Under the pieces are notes generated by a model that saw nothing but the letters and a program-made list of their open reading frames with translations, ran no database searches and was not told the DNA's origin. The position numbers were made by a program, and so were the translations under genes. DNA of 64,000 nucleotides from Methylacidiphilum infernorum V4 (GTDB lineage: Bacteria > Verrucomicrobiota > Verrucomicrobiia > Methylacidiphilales > Methylacidiphilaceae): assembly GCF_000019665.1 (NCBI RefSeq), contig NC_010794.1:372001-436000 (forward strand), in the 5' to 3' direction. Of the stretch, positions 1-8,500 are shown piece after piece (position 1 is the first letter of the stretch; each line of letters starts with the position of its first letter).

Positions 1-492
1 AACACCGGTAAATCCTGAACCCGACTGCGAATTACCGATGTAAAAGCCATCAAATTCTGCGGCGGGCATCAAGTACCATCCTTTACCGGAAAGATTGTCT
101 CCAAGCTCCCATCCTTTCCACTGGTATCCTACTTTAACACCCCCAACCCACTGCCAATTTCCTCCTAACTGGCCGTTACCGAATAAACCGGAGCTGAAAT
201 TCGAATTGTAGTTATTCGTATCCATGTAGCCCGCACCCCCATAGAGACCGGCATAAAGACCTTCTTTTGGCCTAAAAGCTTCTTCCTTGGATACTTCCTT
301 TTGCTCCTTCATTTCTTTGCTGGCTTCCTTCATTTCCTTATCGCCGCCGGAGCTCGTAAGATCTGCAGAAGCATTCGATGGGGAAGCCGAATTATCTCCC
401 TCTTCGATTCCCGCTCGCAAGGGTTGTGTAATTGCAAAGGCACATACGCTCATTGCAGCTATCAAGTAACGGAGAGTTTTCCTCCTCTTCAT
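1..492 (-). CDS. Outer-membrane beta-barrel-like protein (5' part, cut by window edge)
   Basis: The frame is open from an ATG at 492 to the window edge, giving 164 codons with the C-terminus missing. It begins MKRRKTLRYLIAAMSVCAFA, a basic n-region followed by a hydrophobic core, and an ALRA/G-like cleavage region near residue 27, so I read it as a Sec signal peptide. A polar Glu/Lys-rich linker (about residues 50-75) follows, then GLYAGLYGGAGY, GGVKVGYQWKGWELG and AAEFDGFYIGN, which alternate aromatic and small residues as in outer-membrane beta-barrels. A strong GGAGG lies 7-8 bases before the ATG. The family cannot be named from this part. It lies downstream of ileS on the same strand but 221 bp away, so it probably has its own promoter. 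Confidence 0.7.
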   Translation of the reverse strand, partial: MKRRKTLRYLIAAMSVCAFAITQPLRAGIEEGDNSASPSNASADLTSSGGDKEMKEASKEMKEQKEVSKEEAFRPKEGLYAGLYGGAGYMDTNNYNSNFSSGLFGNGQLGGNWQWVGGVKVGYQWKGWELGDNLSGKGWYLMPAAEFDGFYIGNSQSGSGFTGV

Positions 493-713
493 AGTTTTTC
501 CTCCTTCTTTTTCATGATTTGAATAACACTTTTAGTCATGCTATCCTGTTCTGTAAGTTTTCTTTTTTTCAAAAAATCCGTTAATTGTCAAACAAATTTC
601 AAAAATATTTCACCAAATTTTTATTTTTTTTCACCCGTTGAAAGCAAATACTTACTTAGCTTATTTTTTATCCATTAATCAACACTTTTTTGTAAAAGTT
701 TCTTTTTTATTTT

Positions 714-3437
714 TTAATCGGAAACCAAGAAGGATTCAGGCAGTCCTTTAAGGACTTTTAAACACCTGGGACAAACATGGGGGTATTGGGGATCGCTGTT
801 GGATTGGGCAAAGAGGCTAAACTTCCAGCACCGGGGACATTTTTTTCCCAAGGCTTTTTCCACGAGGATTTCCGTTTTAGAAGACCTGATAATTTCAAGC
901 TGGGAAACCAAGAAAACTTCGGTTAAAAGGGCGGTGTCTTCCGCCTCAAAGTCATCCGTGAAGAGGATTAATTTTGCCTCGAGGTTTTTCCCGATCATTT
1001 TTTGCTTCCGGGCTTTTTCCAGTTCGCGATTGGCAAGGTCCCGGAGTTGTAATATTTTTTCCCAGCGCTTGAGCAGTTTTTCCTCCTCTTTGATTTCCCT
1101 CTCTTCTGGAAAGAGCTCCAAATGGATGGAGGAGGTTTTCCCTGAAGCCCGCCATGCTTCTTCGGTGGTAAAGGGAAGAATCGGCGCAAGAAGTTTGACG
1201 AGGCATTCAAAAGTTCTATACAAGACGGTCTGGGCGGATCTTCTCGAAAGCCAATTTTGTCCATCGCAGTAGAGCCTGTCCTTGAGAATATCGATGTAAA
1301 AACTGGATAATTCCACTGAACAAAAACGGGTTAAAGCTTGGTAAACTTGTGAAAATTCGTAGTTTTCATAAAAAGCTTTTGTTTTTTTGACGAGTTTATT
1401 GACGCAAAGTTCGAAATACCGATCGATTTCCCGAAGTCGGTCATCTGGAAGCGACTGCTCTTGAGGATTGAAATCATGAAGGTTCCCAAGAAGGATCCTT
1501 AAGGAGTTCCTGATCAACCGGTAAGAGTCAGACAACCGGCTAAATATTTCCTTTGAGAAGGGAACATCTTCGGCGTACTCTTCACTGGCAACCCAAAGTC
1601 TTAATAGATCGGCTCCGTAAGTTTGGATCTGTTCGGAAAGATCCCTTGCTCCCGAAGACTTGGAAAGTTTCTTCCCATCGAGATCAACGACAAAACCATG
1701 GGTAAGGACAGATTTATAAGGAGCTTTTCCCTTCGAGGCGACGCTTAAAAGAAGAGAAGATTGAAACCAGCCCCGATGTTGATCGCTTCCTTCCAGGTAG
1801 AGATCGGCGGGATCTTCTCCTCTCGGTTTTAGGACCGAGTAATGACTCGAACCGGAATCTATCCAGACATCGAGCGTATCCAAGCCTTTGACGAGATCTT
1901 CTGAGGGAGCAAGACCGAGAAGTTGGCAGAGTTCTTTACTCTCTAACCGGAACCATAGGTCAGTTCCCTCTTCTTCTACCTTATCGGCAAACCGTCTTAT
2001 GATGCTGGGATCCAGGATTGCTTCTCCGCTTTTTTTGTAAAAAGCGGGAATGGGAACCCCCCAGTATCTTTGTCTGGAGATGCACCAATCTTTCCTGCTT
2101 TCCACGGCTCCCTTTATCCGGTTCTCCCCTCGAGAGGGGATCCAGTTGACGCGCTCGATTTCCTTGAGCGCCAGGGACTTGAAAGCTTCGATTGCAATGA
2201 ACCACTGTGGAACAGATCGAAAGATGATGGGGGTTTTGGAACGCCAGCAAAAGGGATAATCATGAACGTAAGGATATTTTGCCCAGAGCAACCCTTTTTC
2301 TTTGAGCATGGCGCAAAGGATGCTGTTGGCTTCAAAAACGCTTAATCCCACGATCTTTTCTATTCCGCACTGCTTCGTAAACCTTCCCTGATCGTCTACG
2401 GGGGAATAAACCTCCAGTCCATGAACCATGCCGAGTTGATAATCCTCCATCCCGTGTCCCGGGGCGATATGGACTATTCCACTGCCCGTTTCTCCACTGA
2501 CGAAATCAGCCGTGTACACTACTCCTTCTCTAGGGAGGAGAGGATGGTTGTATTTGAGCCCTTCAAGATTTTGGCCGCTGGGGAAAGAGAGGAGAACAAC
2601 AGAATGAGAAAATCCGGGAATCGATTCGGCAAGCTTGCCGGCAACGATGAACTTTTTCCCTCCGACCTGCCTCAGTTCATAAGAGAGATCGGGGCTCACC
2701 GCCAAGGCTAAATTTGCCGGAAGTGTCCAGGGAGTGGTCGTCCATGCAAGGAAAGAAGTTCCTTGAGGCAGTCCCGCTTTTTTGAGCTCTTCTTCTCCCA
2801 CGGGGAATTCCACGTAAATGGCGATGTCTTCCTTTTTTTGATATTCAATTTCAGCTTCGGCTAGGGCTGTTCTACATCCTACACTCCAAAAAACAGGGCG
2901 TAGTCCCCGGTAAACCCATTTTTTTTCGACAAGCTCTGCAAAAAGCCTCAACTCGGCAGCTTCGTAGCCGGGATCCATGGTAATGTAGGGATTATCCCAT
3001 GAACCCAGGATCCCTAACCGCCTAAATTGTTCTTTTTGTATTTCTATCCAATAACGGGCATATTCCTTGCATTTATTTCGAATGGACAGGGGATCTGCGG
3101 CAAGGGCGGGATACTCGCTCATCACCTTGTGTTCAATGGGAAGTCCATGACAATCCCAACCTGGAATATAGGGACATTGGAAACCAAGCATGTTTCTAGA
3201 TTTTAGAACTATGTCCTTGAGTATCTTATTAAGCCCACTTCCCATATGAGCTTTACCGTTTGCAAAGGGAGGTCCGTCATGAAGGATAAACTGGGGACAA
3301 TTTTTCCTTTTTTCTAAAAGAGTGGAGTAGACCTTTTCTTTTTCCCAAACCTCAATCCAATGAGGCTCCCTTTGGGGAAGGTTGGCTTTCATGGGAAAGT
3401 CGGTTTTGGGTAATAACACGGTTAAGCTGTAATCCAT
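714..3437 (-). CDS. ileS: Isoleucine--tRNA ligase
   Basis: This class I aminoacyl-tRNA synthetase (907 aa, near the usual 900-940) charges tRNA-Ile in the cytoplasm. The ATP-binding HIGH motif appears as HMGS at residues 64-67 within DGPPFANGKAHMGS, and KMSKS as KLSKS near residue 590. The region between holds the CP1 editing domain (TTTPWTLPANLA). The C-terminal zinc knuckle is seen as CPRCWKF and CPRCLK in the last 40 residues, so this is the bacterial zinc-containing type. The ATG at 3437 has GGGAG 7 bases upstream. It follows pheS by 49 bp on the same strand, so the two synthetase genes are probably co-transcribed. Confidence 0.97.
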   Translation of the reverse strand: MDYSLTVLLPKTDFPMKANLPQREPHWIEVWEKEKVYSTLLEKRKNCPQFILHDGPPFANGKAHMGSGLNKILKDIVLKSRNMLGFQCPYIPGWDCHGLPIEHKVMSEYPALAADPLSIRNKCKEYARYWIEIQKEQFRRLGILGSWDNPYITMDPGYEAAELRLFAELVEKKWVYRGLRPVFWSVGCRTALAEAEIEYQKKEDIAIYVEFPVGEEELKKAGLPQGTSFLAWTTTPWTLPANLALAVSPDLSYELRQVGGKKFIVAGKLAESIPGFSHSVVLLSFPSGQNLEGLKYNHPLLPREGVVYTADFVSGETGSGIVHIAPGHGMEDYQLGMVHGLEVYSPVDDQGRFTKQCGIEKIVGLSVFEANSILCAMLKEKGLLWAKYPYVHDYPFCWRSKTPIIFRSVPQWFIAIEAFKSLALKEIERVNWIPSRGENRIKGAVESRKDWCISRQRYWGVPIPAFYKKSGEAILDPSIIRRFADKVEEEGTDLWFRLESKELCQLLGLAPSEDLVKGLDTLDVWIDSGSSHYSVLKPRGEDPADLYLEGSDQHRGWFQSSLLLSVASKGKAPYKSVLTHGFVVDLDGKKLSKSSGARDLSEQIQTYGADLLRLWVASEEYAEDVPFSKEIFSRLSDSYRLIRNSLRILLGNLHDFNPQEQSLPDDRLREIDRYFELCVNKLVKKTKAFYENYEFSQVYQALTRFCSVELSSFYIDILKDRLYCDGQNWLSRRSAQTVLYRTFECLVKLLAPILPFTTEEAWRASGKTSSIHLELFPEEREIKEEEKLLKRWEKILQLRDLANRELEKARKQKMIGKNLEAKLILFTDDFEAEDTALLTEVFLVSQLEIIRSSKTEILVEKALGKKCPRCWKFSLFAQSNSDPQYPHVCPRCLKVLKGLPESFLVSD

Positions 3438-3486
3438 GGAAAGACTCCCTTTGACTTGATTCAGTTTAATGTTTGAAATTTCCTCT

Positions 3487-4542
3487 TTAAAAAGAAGGAC
3501 TTAAATGTTTTAAAAACCGGATGTCGTTCTCGGTGAATAACCTGAGATCCGGCACCTTGTGGGCGACCATTAAGTATCTTTCTATGCCGAATCCAAAGGC
3601 GAATCCCGAGTATATTTCTGGATCTATACCTACGTTTAAAAATACCTTGGGATGGACCATGCCACAACCGCATAATTCCAACCACTTGACGGCCTTCCCT
3701 TCAAGGGAGTGGACAGCCCCATCCACCTCGAAGCTAGGCTCGGTAAAGGGAAAATAATGGGGTCGGAACCTAAACTGAAGCTGACTTCCTAAAAGCTCCC
3801 TAAAAAAATATTCTAAGGTTCCCTTGAGATCGGCAAGGCTGATGCCTTTATCGACGACTAATCCTTCGAGTTGATAGAAAACTATGGAATGGGTGGCATC
3901 AATTTCATCCCTGCGGTAACACCTTCCCGGGGCGATAATGCGAATGGGAGGTTTTTTGTTTTTCATGACCCTAACCTGGACAGGAGATGTTTGGGGACGA
4001 AGGAGCAATTTTCCCGGAGAGTTGTCTTTGAGGAGCACCTTTTCTTTAAGGTAAAAGGTATCTTGTTCGTTTCGTGCAGGGTGTCCCAAGGGAATATTCA
4101 GAGCGTCGAAATTGTTATATTCGCTTTCTATTTCCGGACCTTCTTCAAGGGTAAAACCGATCCTTTTAAAAATTTCAAAAATTTTTTTTAACGCGATAGA
4201 AATAGGATGGAGAGTGCCCGACTGGATAGGCCTACCCGGCAAGGTAGGATCAAAAAAAGAAAAGGAAGAAAAGCTGGAAGACAAGAAAGCCGAGGCTTCG
4301 GCAAGGATTTCTTTTTCCCTTTCTTGTAGAGCCTCAAGCAACCTTGATTTGAGTTCGTTGAGTTTTTTCCCCCATTCCGGTCTTTGTTCCCTGGGCATTT
4401 GACCGATCTTTTCCAGTAGCGAAGGAACAAGGCCTTTGCGTCCAAAGTACTTTATCCGTATAGCTTCAATCTCTTCTTTTTTGGAAACGGCCTTGATTTC
4501 TTCTAAAAAACTTTTTTCTAAAATTTCCAATTGTTGCTGCAT
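3487..4542 (-). CDS. pheS: Phenylalanine--tRNA ligase alpha subunit
   Basis: This is the catalytic alpha chain (351 aa) of the class II (alpha-beta)2 PheRS. The N-terminal about 85 residues form a charged helical coiled-coil arm (KKEEIEAIRIKYFGRKG). The catalytic core carries HPARNEQDTFYL, the motif 2 region RPQTSPVQVRVM, and the motif 3 region GFGFGIERYLM near residue 325. The beta-subunit gene pheT is not next to it; ileS follows instead, so pheT must lie elsewhere. No clear Shine-Dalgarno precedes the ATG. The gene is 39 bp downstream of the resB-like gene on the same strand. Confidence 0.97.
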   Translation of the reverse strand: MQQQLEILEKSFLEEIKAVSKKEEIEAIRIKYFGRKGLVPSLLEKIGQMPREQRPEWGKKLNELKSRLLEALQEREKEILAEASAFLSSSFSSFSFFDPTLPGRPIQSGTLHPISIALKKIFEIFKRIGFTLEEGPEIESEYNNFDALNIPLGHPARNEQDTFYLKEKVLLKDNSPGKLLLRPQTSPVQVRVMKNKKPPIRIIAPGRCYRRDEIDATHSIVFYQLEGLVVDKGISLADLKGTLEYFFRELLGSQLQFRFRPHYFPFTEPSFEVDGAVHSLEGKAVKWLELCGCGMVHPKVFLNVGIDPEIYSGFAFGFGIERYLMVAHKVPDLRLFTENDIRFLKHLSPSF

Positions 4543-4581
4543 GGTTGTTTTCGATTTCTGGTTTTCTGCTGGGAAAGGAAA

Positions 4582-6492
4582 TCAAGAAATAGAACGCGGA
4601 GTAGTGGGCTGACAAGAACTGTTTTCATCCTTGGGGATGGATTTTGTATCTTTATCCAGGACTACGGGAGGCTTGGGACTGATCAAAAACATCGTTAATA
4701 TGCCTAGGCAAATCATTAAAGAACCAACCCACTTCAGGGGCCATCCTGGATCGTAGAGAACTTGGAGCGTGCTCTCATTTAAATCTTGAGGATTCCAGGA
4801 AGATTGGGAGAACTTGTAGTTGAGTCCCAAAACTGATCTCCATAACCCCCCGGGGAAAGAAGCGGGATAATTCATGTGGGCTTTGCCTATGACCGTTTTC
4901 CCCGTTTGGGGATCTTCAAATCTAAGGGTGCTTATAAAATCCGATGGAGAATCGGATCCTTCATTGCGGGGCACTTCAAATTTCTCGAGGCTGACCCTGA
5001 AAGGCAAGGTTATTGTCTTAAAACCAAAACTAATTTGAAGAGGGATATTGTCGAGAACAAAGCTTTGGGGATATCCTGAGAGAATCCACAGGGGTTGGGT
5101 TTTCTCTTTTGTTTTTTTGTCTTCTATCCAGCAGTGGAGACCGGAAGGAAGAAGTTGGGCGACAGCGGATTCGGCCGGTTTTATCTTTTGAATCTCCCTC
5201 TTGATACTTGCCCGAGGTTCAAATTTAAGCAGCGTGGCCGACCAATCTCCCCATCCCAAGGAAAGGGGTTTATCCCGCTCGATTTGACCTTCTTGATAGA
5301 TTTTTCCCTTTCGCAGCAACTGGTAGTTGATTATTCCATCCGGCGAATCCCACAACCTAAAAATTAAATTTGCCCTTCGGTCATTTTGCCAATGAATGTG
5401 AACAAGAATAGCGGGATTGAGAGGTTCTCCGGAGAGGGAGGTGGGCTTGCCTTCTTTTAGAGAAAAATTAGGCCAGTACTCGGCCACTTCCATTTTTGCC
5501 TCTCCAGGTAGGTCCACCGTCTTATGGATGATTTCATTCAAGGGCCAAGTTCTTTTTTCTCCATCTTGGCCGATGAGGACCACAAAAAGAGACCGGTTGG
5601 CAACGGCGGGATTGTCCCACAAAAGAAAGTAACGGTAATTTGAACTTACCCCTTCATGGGCATGAATGACGGATTGATCAGGGGCATTGGCAAAAAGAAC
5701 GGCTGATTCATGAAAACTCATCTCCTCGGCTGGAGAAGGGTCTTTCATTTCTAGCCTGGCCATGCCAAAAAAGTCTTCAGCTCCCCTTGATGGATCATTT
5801 TTCAAAAGCACGTAACGGACAGCTTGGTTCGCCATCTTGCTTTTCAATTCGATGAGAACCCCCGAACTTTCCGAATTGGGTTCTTTGGTTATATCTTCAG
5901 AAAGGAAAAGTTCGCGGGCATAATCATCGGCGTAAAACTTTAACCCGGTCCCGGGGATGTTGAGCGCGCGAGGTGATTTTGGCGAGGGTTTCCATAGTTC
6001 GGCGGGGAATCGAAATTCCTCAATTTCATTGAGAATGGGATTCTTAACTAAAAGGACGGTGTCTTTAGTGGCGAGTCGATTACTAGGAGCATCCCCGGCT
6101 TCAAGGGTTATGAATCCTTCAAACCCTTTTTTTAGTCCAACGAGGGCACCCATCAAAAGGATAATAATACCGTAGTGGGTGACAATAAATCCAAGGTGTC
6201 GTTTCTTCCAGGGAATTCTTGTCAATGTAACCGCAAAGAGGTTCACGCAAAGCAAGATAAGCCAGCCGAAAAACCAGGGAGATTTGTAAATGTAAAATTG
6301 GGCCACCTGGGTGTCCAATCTGGATTCTAAAAAAGTGGCAATGGCACAACCGAAAGCTATTGACAAGAGAAGGAAGATAGCCAATCTCAGAGAACCTAAA
6401 AGATGGATGATTTTCCAAAAGGTCGAAGATTTTTTCCTTTCCTCTATCAGCTTCTTCCGTTCAACTTCGGATAAGGGGCTAAAAAGTCTCAC
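4582..6492 (-). CDS. resB: ResB-like cytochrome c biogenesis protein
   Basis: This 636-aa membrane protein fits the ResB/Ccs1 family of System II cytochrome c maturation, which with ResC/CcsA delivers haem to apocytochrome c outside the membrane. Three membrane segments lie in the first 130 residues (around LRLAIFLLLSIAFGCAIATF, FFGWLILLCVNLFAVTL and FIVTHYGIIILLMGALVG). A large extracytoplasmic domain follows, with one membrane helix near the C-terminus (VGSLMICLGILTMFLI). The conserved early sequence LGSLRLAI...LLSIAFGCAIATFLES is typical. The start is a GTG at 6492. No ResC/CcsA gene is adjacent; the downstream neighbours are pheS and ileS. Confidence 0.8.
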   Translation of the reverse strand: MRLFSPLSEVERKKLIEERKKSSTFWKIIHLLGSLRLAIFLLLSIAFGCAIATFLESRLDTQVAQFYIYKSPWFFGWLILLCVNLFAVTLTRIPWKKRHLGFIVTHYGIIILLMGALVGLKKGFEGFITLEAGDAPSNRLATKDTVLLVKNPILNEIEEFRFPAELWKPSPKSPRALNIPGTGLKFYADDYARELFLSEDITKEPNSESSGVLIELKSKMANQAVRYVLLKNDPSRGAEDFFGMARLEMKDPSPAEEMSFHESAVLFANAPDQSVIHAHEGVSSNYRYFLLWDNPAVANRSLFVVLIGQDGEKRTWPLNEIIHKTVDLPGEAKMEVAEYWPNFSLKEGKPTSLSGEPLNPAILVHIHWQNDRRANLIFRLWDSPDGIINYQLLRKGKIYQEGQIERDKPLSLGWGDWSATLLKFEPRASIKREIQKIKPAESAVAQLLPSGLHCWIEDKKTKEKTQPLWILSGYPQSFVLDNIPLQISFGFKTITLPFRVSLEKFEVPRNEGSDSPSDFISTLRFEDPQTGKTVIGKAHMNYPASFPGGLWRSVLGLNYKFSQSSWNPQDLNESTLQVLYDPGWPLKWVGSLMICLGILTMFLISPKPPVVLDKDTKSIPKDENSSCQPTTPRSIS

Positions 6493-6558
6493 GATTCTTA
6501 CACTCTTTTACATTAAATACAAAAAAATTTAATGGAATTTACATTTAAAAAAGAATTG

Positions 6559-6588
6559 TTGTAAAAGACAAATAGCTAATTTTATAAA
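6559..6588 (+). promoter_or_regulatory. Candidate sigma70-type promoter for fhs
   Basis: TTGTAA (6559-6564) and TATAAA (6583-6588) are 18 bp apart in the AT-rich divergent region between the resB-like gene and fhs. The predicted transcription start lies about 45 bp before the GTG start codon. Found by eye. Confidence 0.35.
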
Positions 6589-6637
6589 AAAAAAGGTTTT
6601 TTTCAACTAGGGCTGACGATTTAAGCGGCTAAAAAGA

Positions 6638-8326
6638 GTGAAAGAAAAAAATTTGTCTTCAGATTTAAAGATAGCGAGAGAAAAAAAACCTTTGGGTATT
6701 GAAGAGGTTGCCAAAAAATTATCGATCCCCCACGATGCCTTAGAACGTTACGGGGCATTTAAAGCAAAAATATCTTGGGAGTATCTAAAAGAGCTTTTTT
6801 GCCGCCCAAGACGGGGAAAGCTTGTTTTGGTCACCGCTACAACTCCTACTCCCGCAGGAGAGGGGAAAACGACTACGGCCATTGGCCTTACGGATGGGTT
6901 AAGCCGGTTAGGTCAAAAAGCTGCCCTATGCTTGAGGGAACCTTCAATGGGACCTGTATTTGGAGCCAAGGGTGCGGCTACAGGATCGGGACTGGCACAA
7001 CTTATCCCAAGGGAGGAGATTAACCTTCATTTTACCGGGGATTTTGCAGCCGTTGCTGCTGCCCACAATCTTTTGGCTGCTTTGATCGATAATCATCTTT
7101 ATCATGGAAATGATTTAGGCATTGATCCTAGAAAAATTTCATGGGGAAGGGTTGTAGATATCAATGATAGGGCGCTGCGAAAAATACTTGTTGGCCTAGA
7201 AAGTAAAAAATCTTTCCCGAGATTCTCTTTTTTCGATATCGTGGCCGCATCCGAGGTGATGGCGATTTTATGTCTTGCCCAATCTTACAAGGATTTAAGG
7301 CAAAGAATAGCCGACATCTGTATTGGTAGAGGGAGGGATGATAAAAATATTGACGCCGAGGAGCTTGGAGCTGCCGGGGCCATGTCCGTTCTCCTGGTTC
7401 ATGCATTTAAGCCTAATCTTGTTCAAACCTTGGAAAACAATCCCGCTTTTGTGCACGGCGGCCCTTTCGGCAATATCGCCCATGGATGTAGTTCAGTCGT
7501 CTCGTTGAATGCGGCATTGAGGCTGGCTGATTGGGTGGTCACGGAGGCCGGGTTTGGGAGCGATCTTGGAGGAGAAAAATTCGTCAATATCGTATGCAGG
7601 CAGAGTGGATTAAAGCCCGATTGCGCGGTGATTGTTACAACGGTCAGGGCTTTGAAGTTTCATGGAGGAATGACCTTGGATTGTTTAAACCAAAGAGATC
7701 TTTACTCCTTGGAAAAAGGATTCCCCAATCTTTTGAGGCACATTCAAATTGTGGAAGAAGTTTTGGGTATTCCTGCCGTGGTGGCATTAAACCGATTTTC
7801 AGCCGATAGCGGCGAGGAAATCGATTGGTTGGGCAAAAGGTTAGGTTCATTGGGTTATCCTTTTGCCGTCTGCAATCATTGGGCCCAGGGAGGAGAGGGA
7901 GCTGTTGAGCTGGCTCGGAGGGTTCTAGAGAGGAGCAGGCAGTTAAATTGCAAGTTGAATTTTACCTACGCTGACGGGGATCCCCTAATAAAGAAAATAG
8001 AAAAAATCGCCCTGAATGTTTATAAGGCAGGAAGCATTGCTTTGCACCCTCATGCGCAAGAGGAAATCAGAGTTATTGAACGGCAAGGACTGGATCAATT
8101 GCCTGTATGCATGGCGAAAACCCAATATTCCTTTTCTGTTGATCCCCGGTTGCGAGGTGCACCTGAAGGGCATGAGTTGTTCGTCAGGGAGCTTAGAGTT
8201 GCTGCCGGGGCAAAGTATATCCTTGTTTTATGTGGAGAAATCAATACCATGCCTGGATTGCCTAAGGTCCCTGCCTCTAGCTCCATGGATATTGATGAGG
8301 AGGGAAAGGTGATCGGAACGATCTGA
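6638..8326 (+). CDS. fhs: Formate--tetrahydrofolate ligase
   Basis: This 562-aa enzyme makes 10-formyl-tetrahydrofolate from formate, ATP and tetrahydrofolate, feeding C1 units into purine and serine metabolism. The N-terminus carries IAREKKPLGIEEVAKKL and the conserved YGAFKAKI. The P-loop PAGEGKTT is at residues 72-79, and REPSMGPVFGAKGAATG and NLHFTGDFAAVAAAHNLLAA follow as in the family. It ends with a conserved EINTMPGLPKVPA stretch. The start is GTG with no later Met before conserved sequence. In a methylotroph this enzyme could contribute to formate assimilation, but that is inference. It is a single gene, divergent from the resB-like gene. Confidence 0.96.
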   Translation: MKEKNLSSDLKIAREKKPLGIEEVAKKLSIPHDALERYGAFKAKISWEYLKELFCRPRRGKLVLVTATTPTPAGEGKTTTAIGLTDGLSRLGQKAALCLREPSMGPVFGAKGAATGSGLAQLIPREEINLHFTGDFAAVAAAHNLLAALIDNHLYHGNDLGIDPRKISWGRVVDINDRALRKILVGLESKKSFPRFSFFDIVAASEVMAILCLAQSYKDLRQRIADICIGRGRDDKNIDAEELGAAGAMSVLLVHAFKPNLVQTLENNPAFVHGGPFGNIAHGCSSVVSLNAALRLADWVVTEAGFGSDLGGEKFVNIVCRQSGLKPDCAVIVTTVRALKFHGGMTLDCLNQRDLYSLEKGFPNLLRHIQIVEEVLGIPAVVALNRFSADSGEEIDWLGKRLGSLGYPFAVCNHWAQGGEGAVELARRVLERSRQLNCKLNFTYADGDPLIKKIEKIALNVYKAGSIALHPHAQEEIRVIERQGLDQLPVCMAKTQYSFSVDPRLRGAPEGHELFVRELRVAAGAKYILVLCGEINTMPGLPKVPASSSMDIDEEGKVIGTI

Positions 8327-8355
8327 ATTTTGAAAATGACTTTTCTTGGGAAATA

Positions 8356-8366
8356 AGAGTTTTTCT
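8356..8366. repeat. Left copy of 11-bp direct repeat flanking the IS607 element
   Basis: AGAGTTTTTCT is identical to 10383-10393 on the other side of the element. IS607 recombinases are known for very short crossover cores rather than target duplications, so this could be a longer identity between element end and target, or a chance extension of the core. Confidence 0.6.
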
Positions 8367-8500
8367 GCTATCAAAAACGTGCGCAAAGGTGCGCACTGTT
8401 CTCTTCCTGCCCCGATTCCTCAACGGAATCGTCTCTGACAGGCGTAACTTTCCCGACTACGGCAGAGACCATCTCTGCCGCAGCGCCGCTGTTGCCAGAC
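8367..8500 (-). ncRNA. Candidate TnpB-associated omega/reRNA region at the element's right end
   Basis: In IS605/IS607 families the guide-RNA scaffold overlaps the 3' end of tnpB and runs to the transposon end, with the guide taken from the adjacent flank. Here the tnpB 3' end reaches within 5 bp of the element boundary and includes a terminal hairpin (8379-8396). On the minus strand the guide would begin at about 8366 and read AGAAAAACTCTTATTTCC. The 5' boundary given is nominal, and no transcript evidence exists. Confidence 0.25.

Noticed and set aside
2050-2345. Plus-strand frames opposite ileS
   Set aside because: Shadows of the ileS coding sequence.
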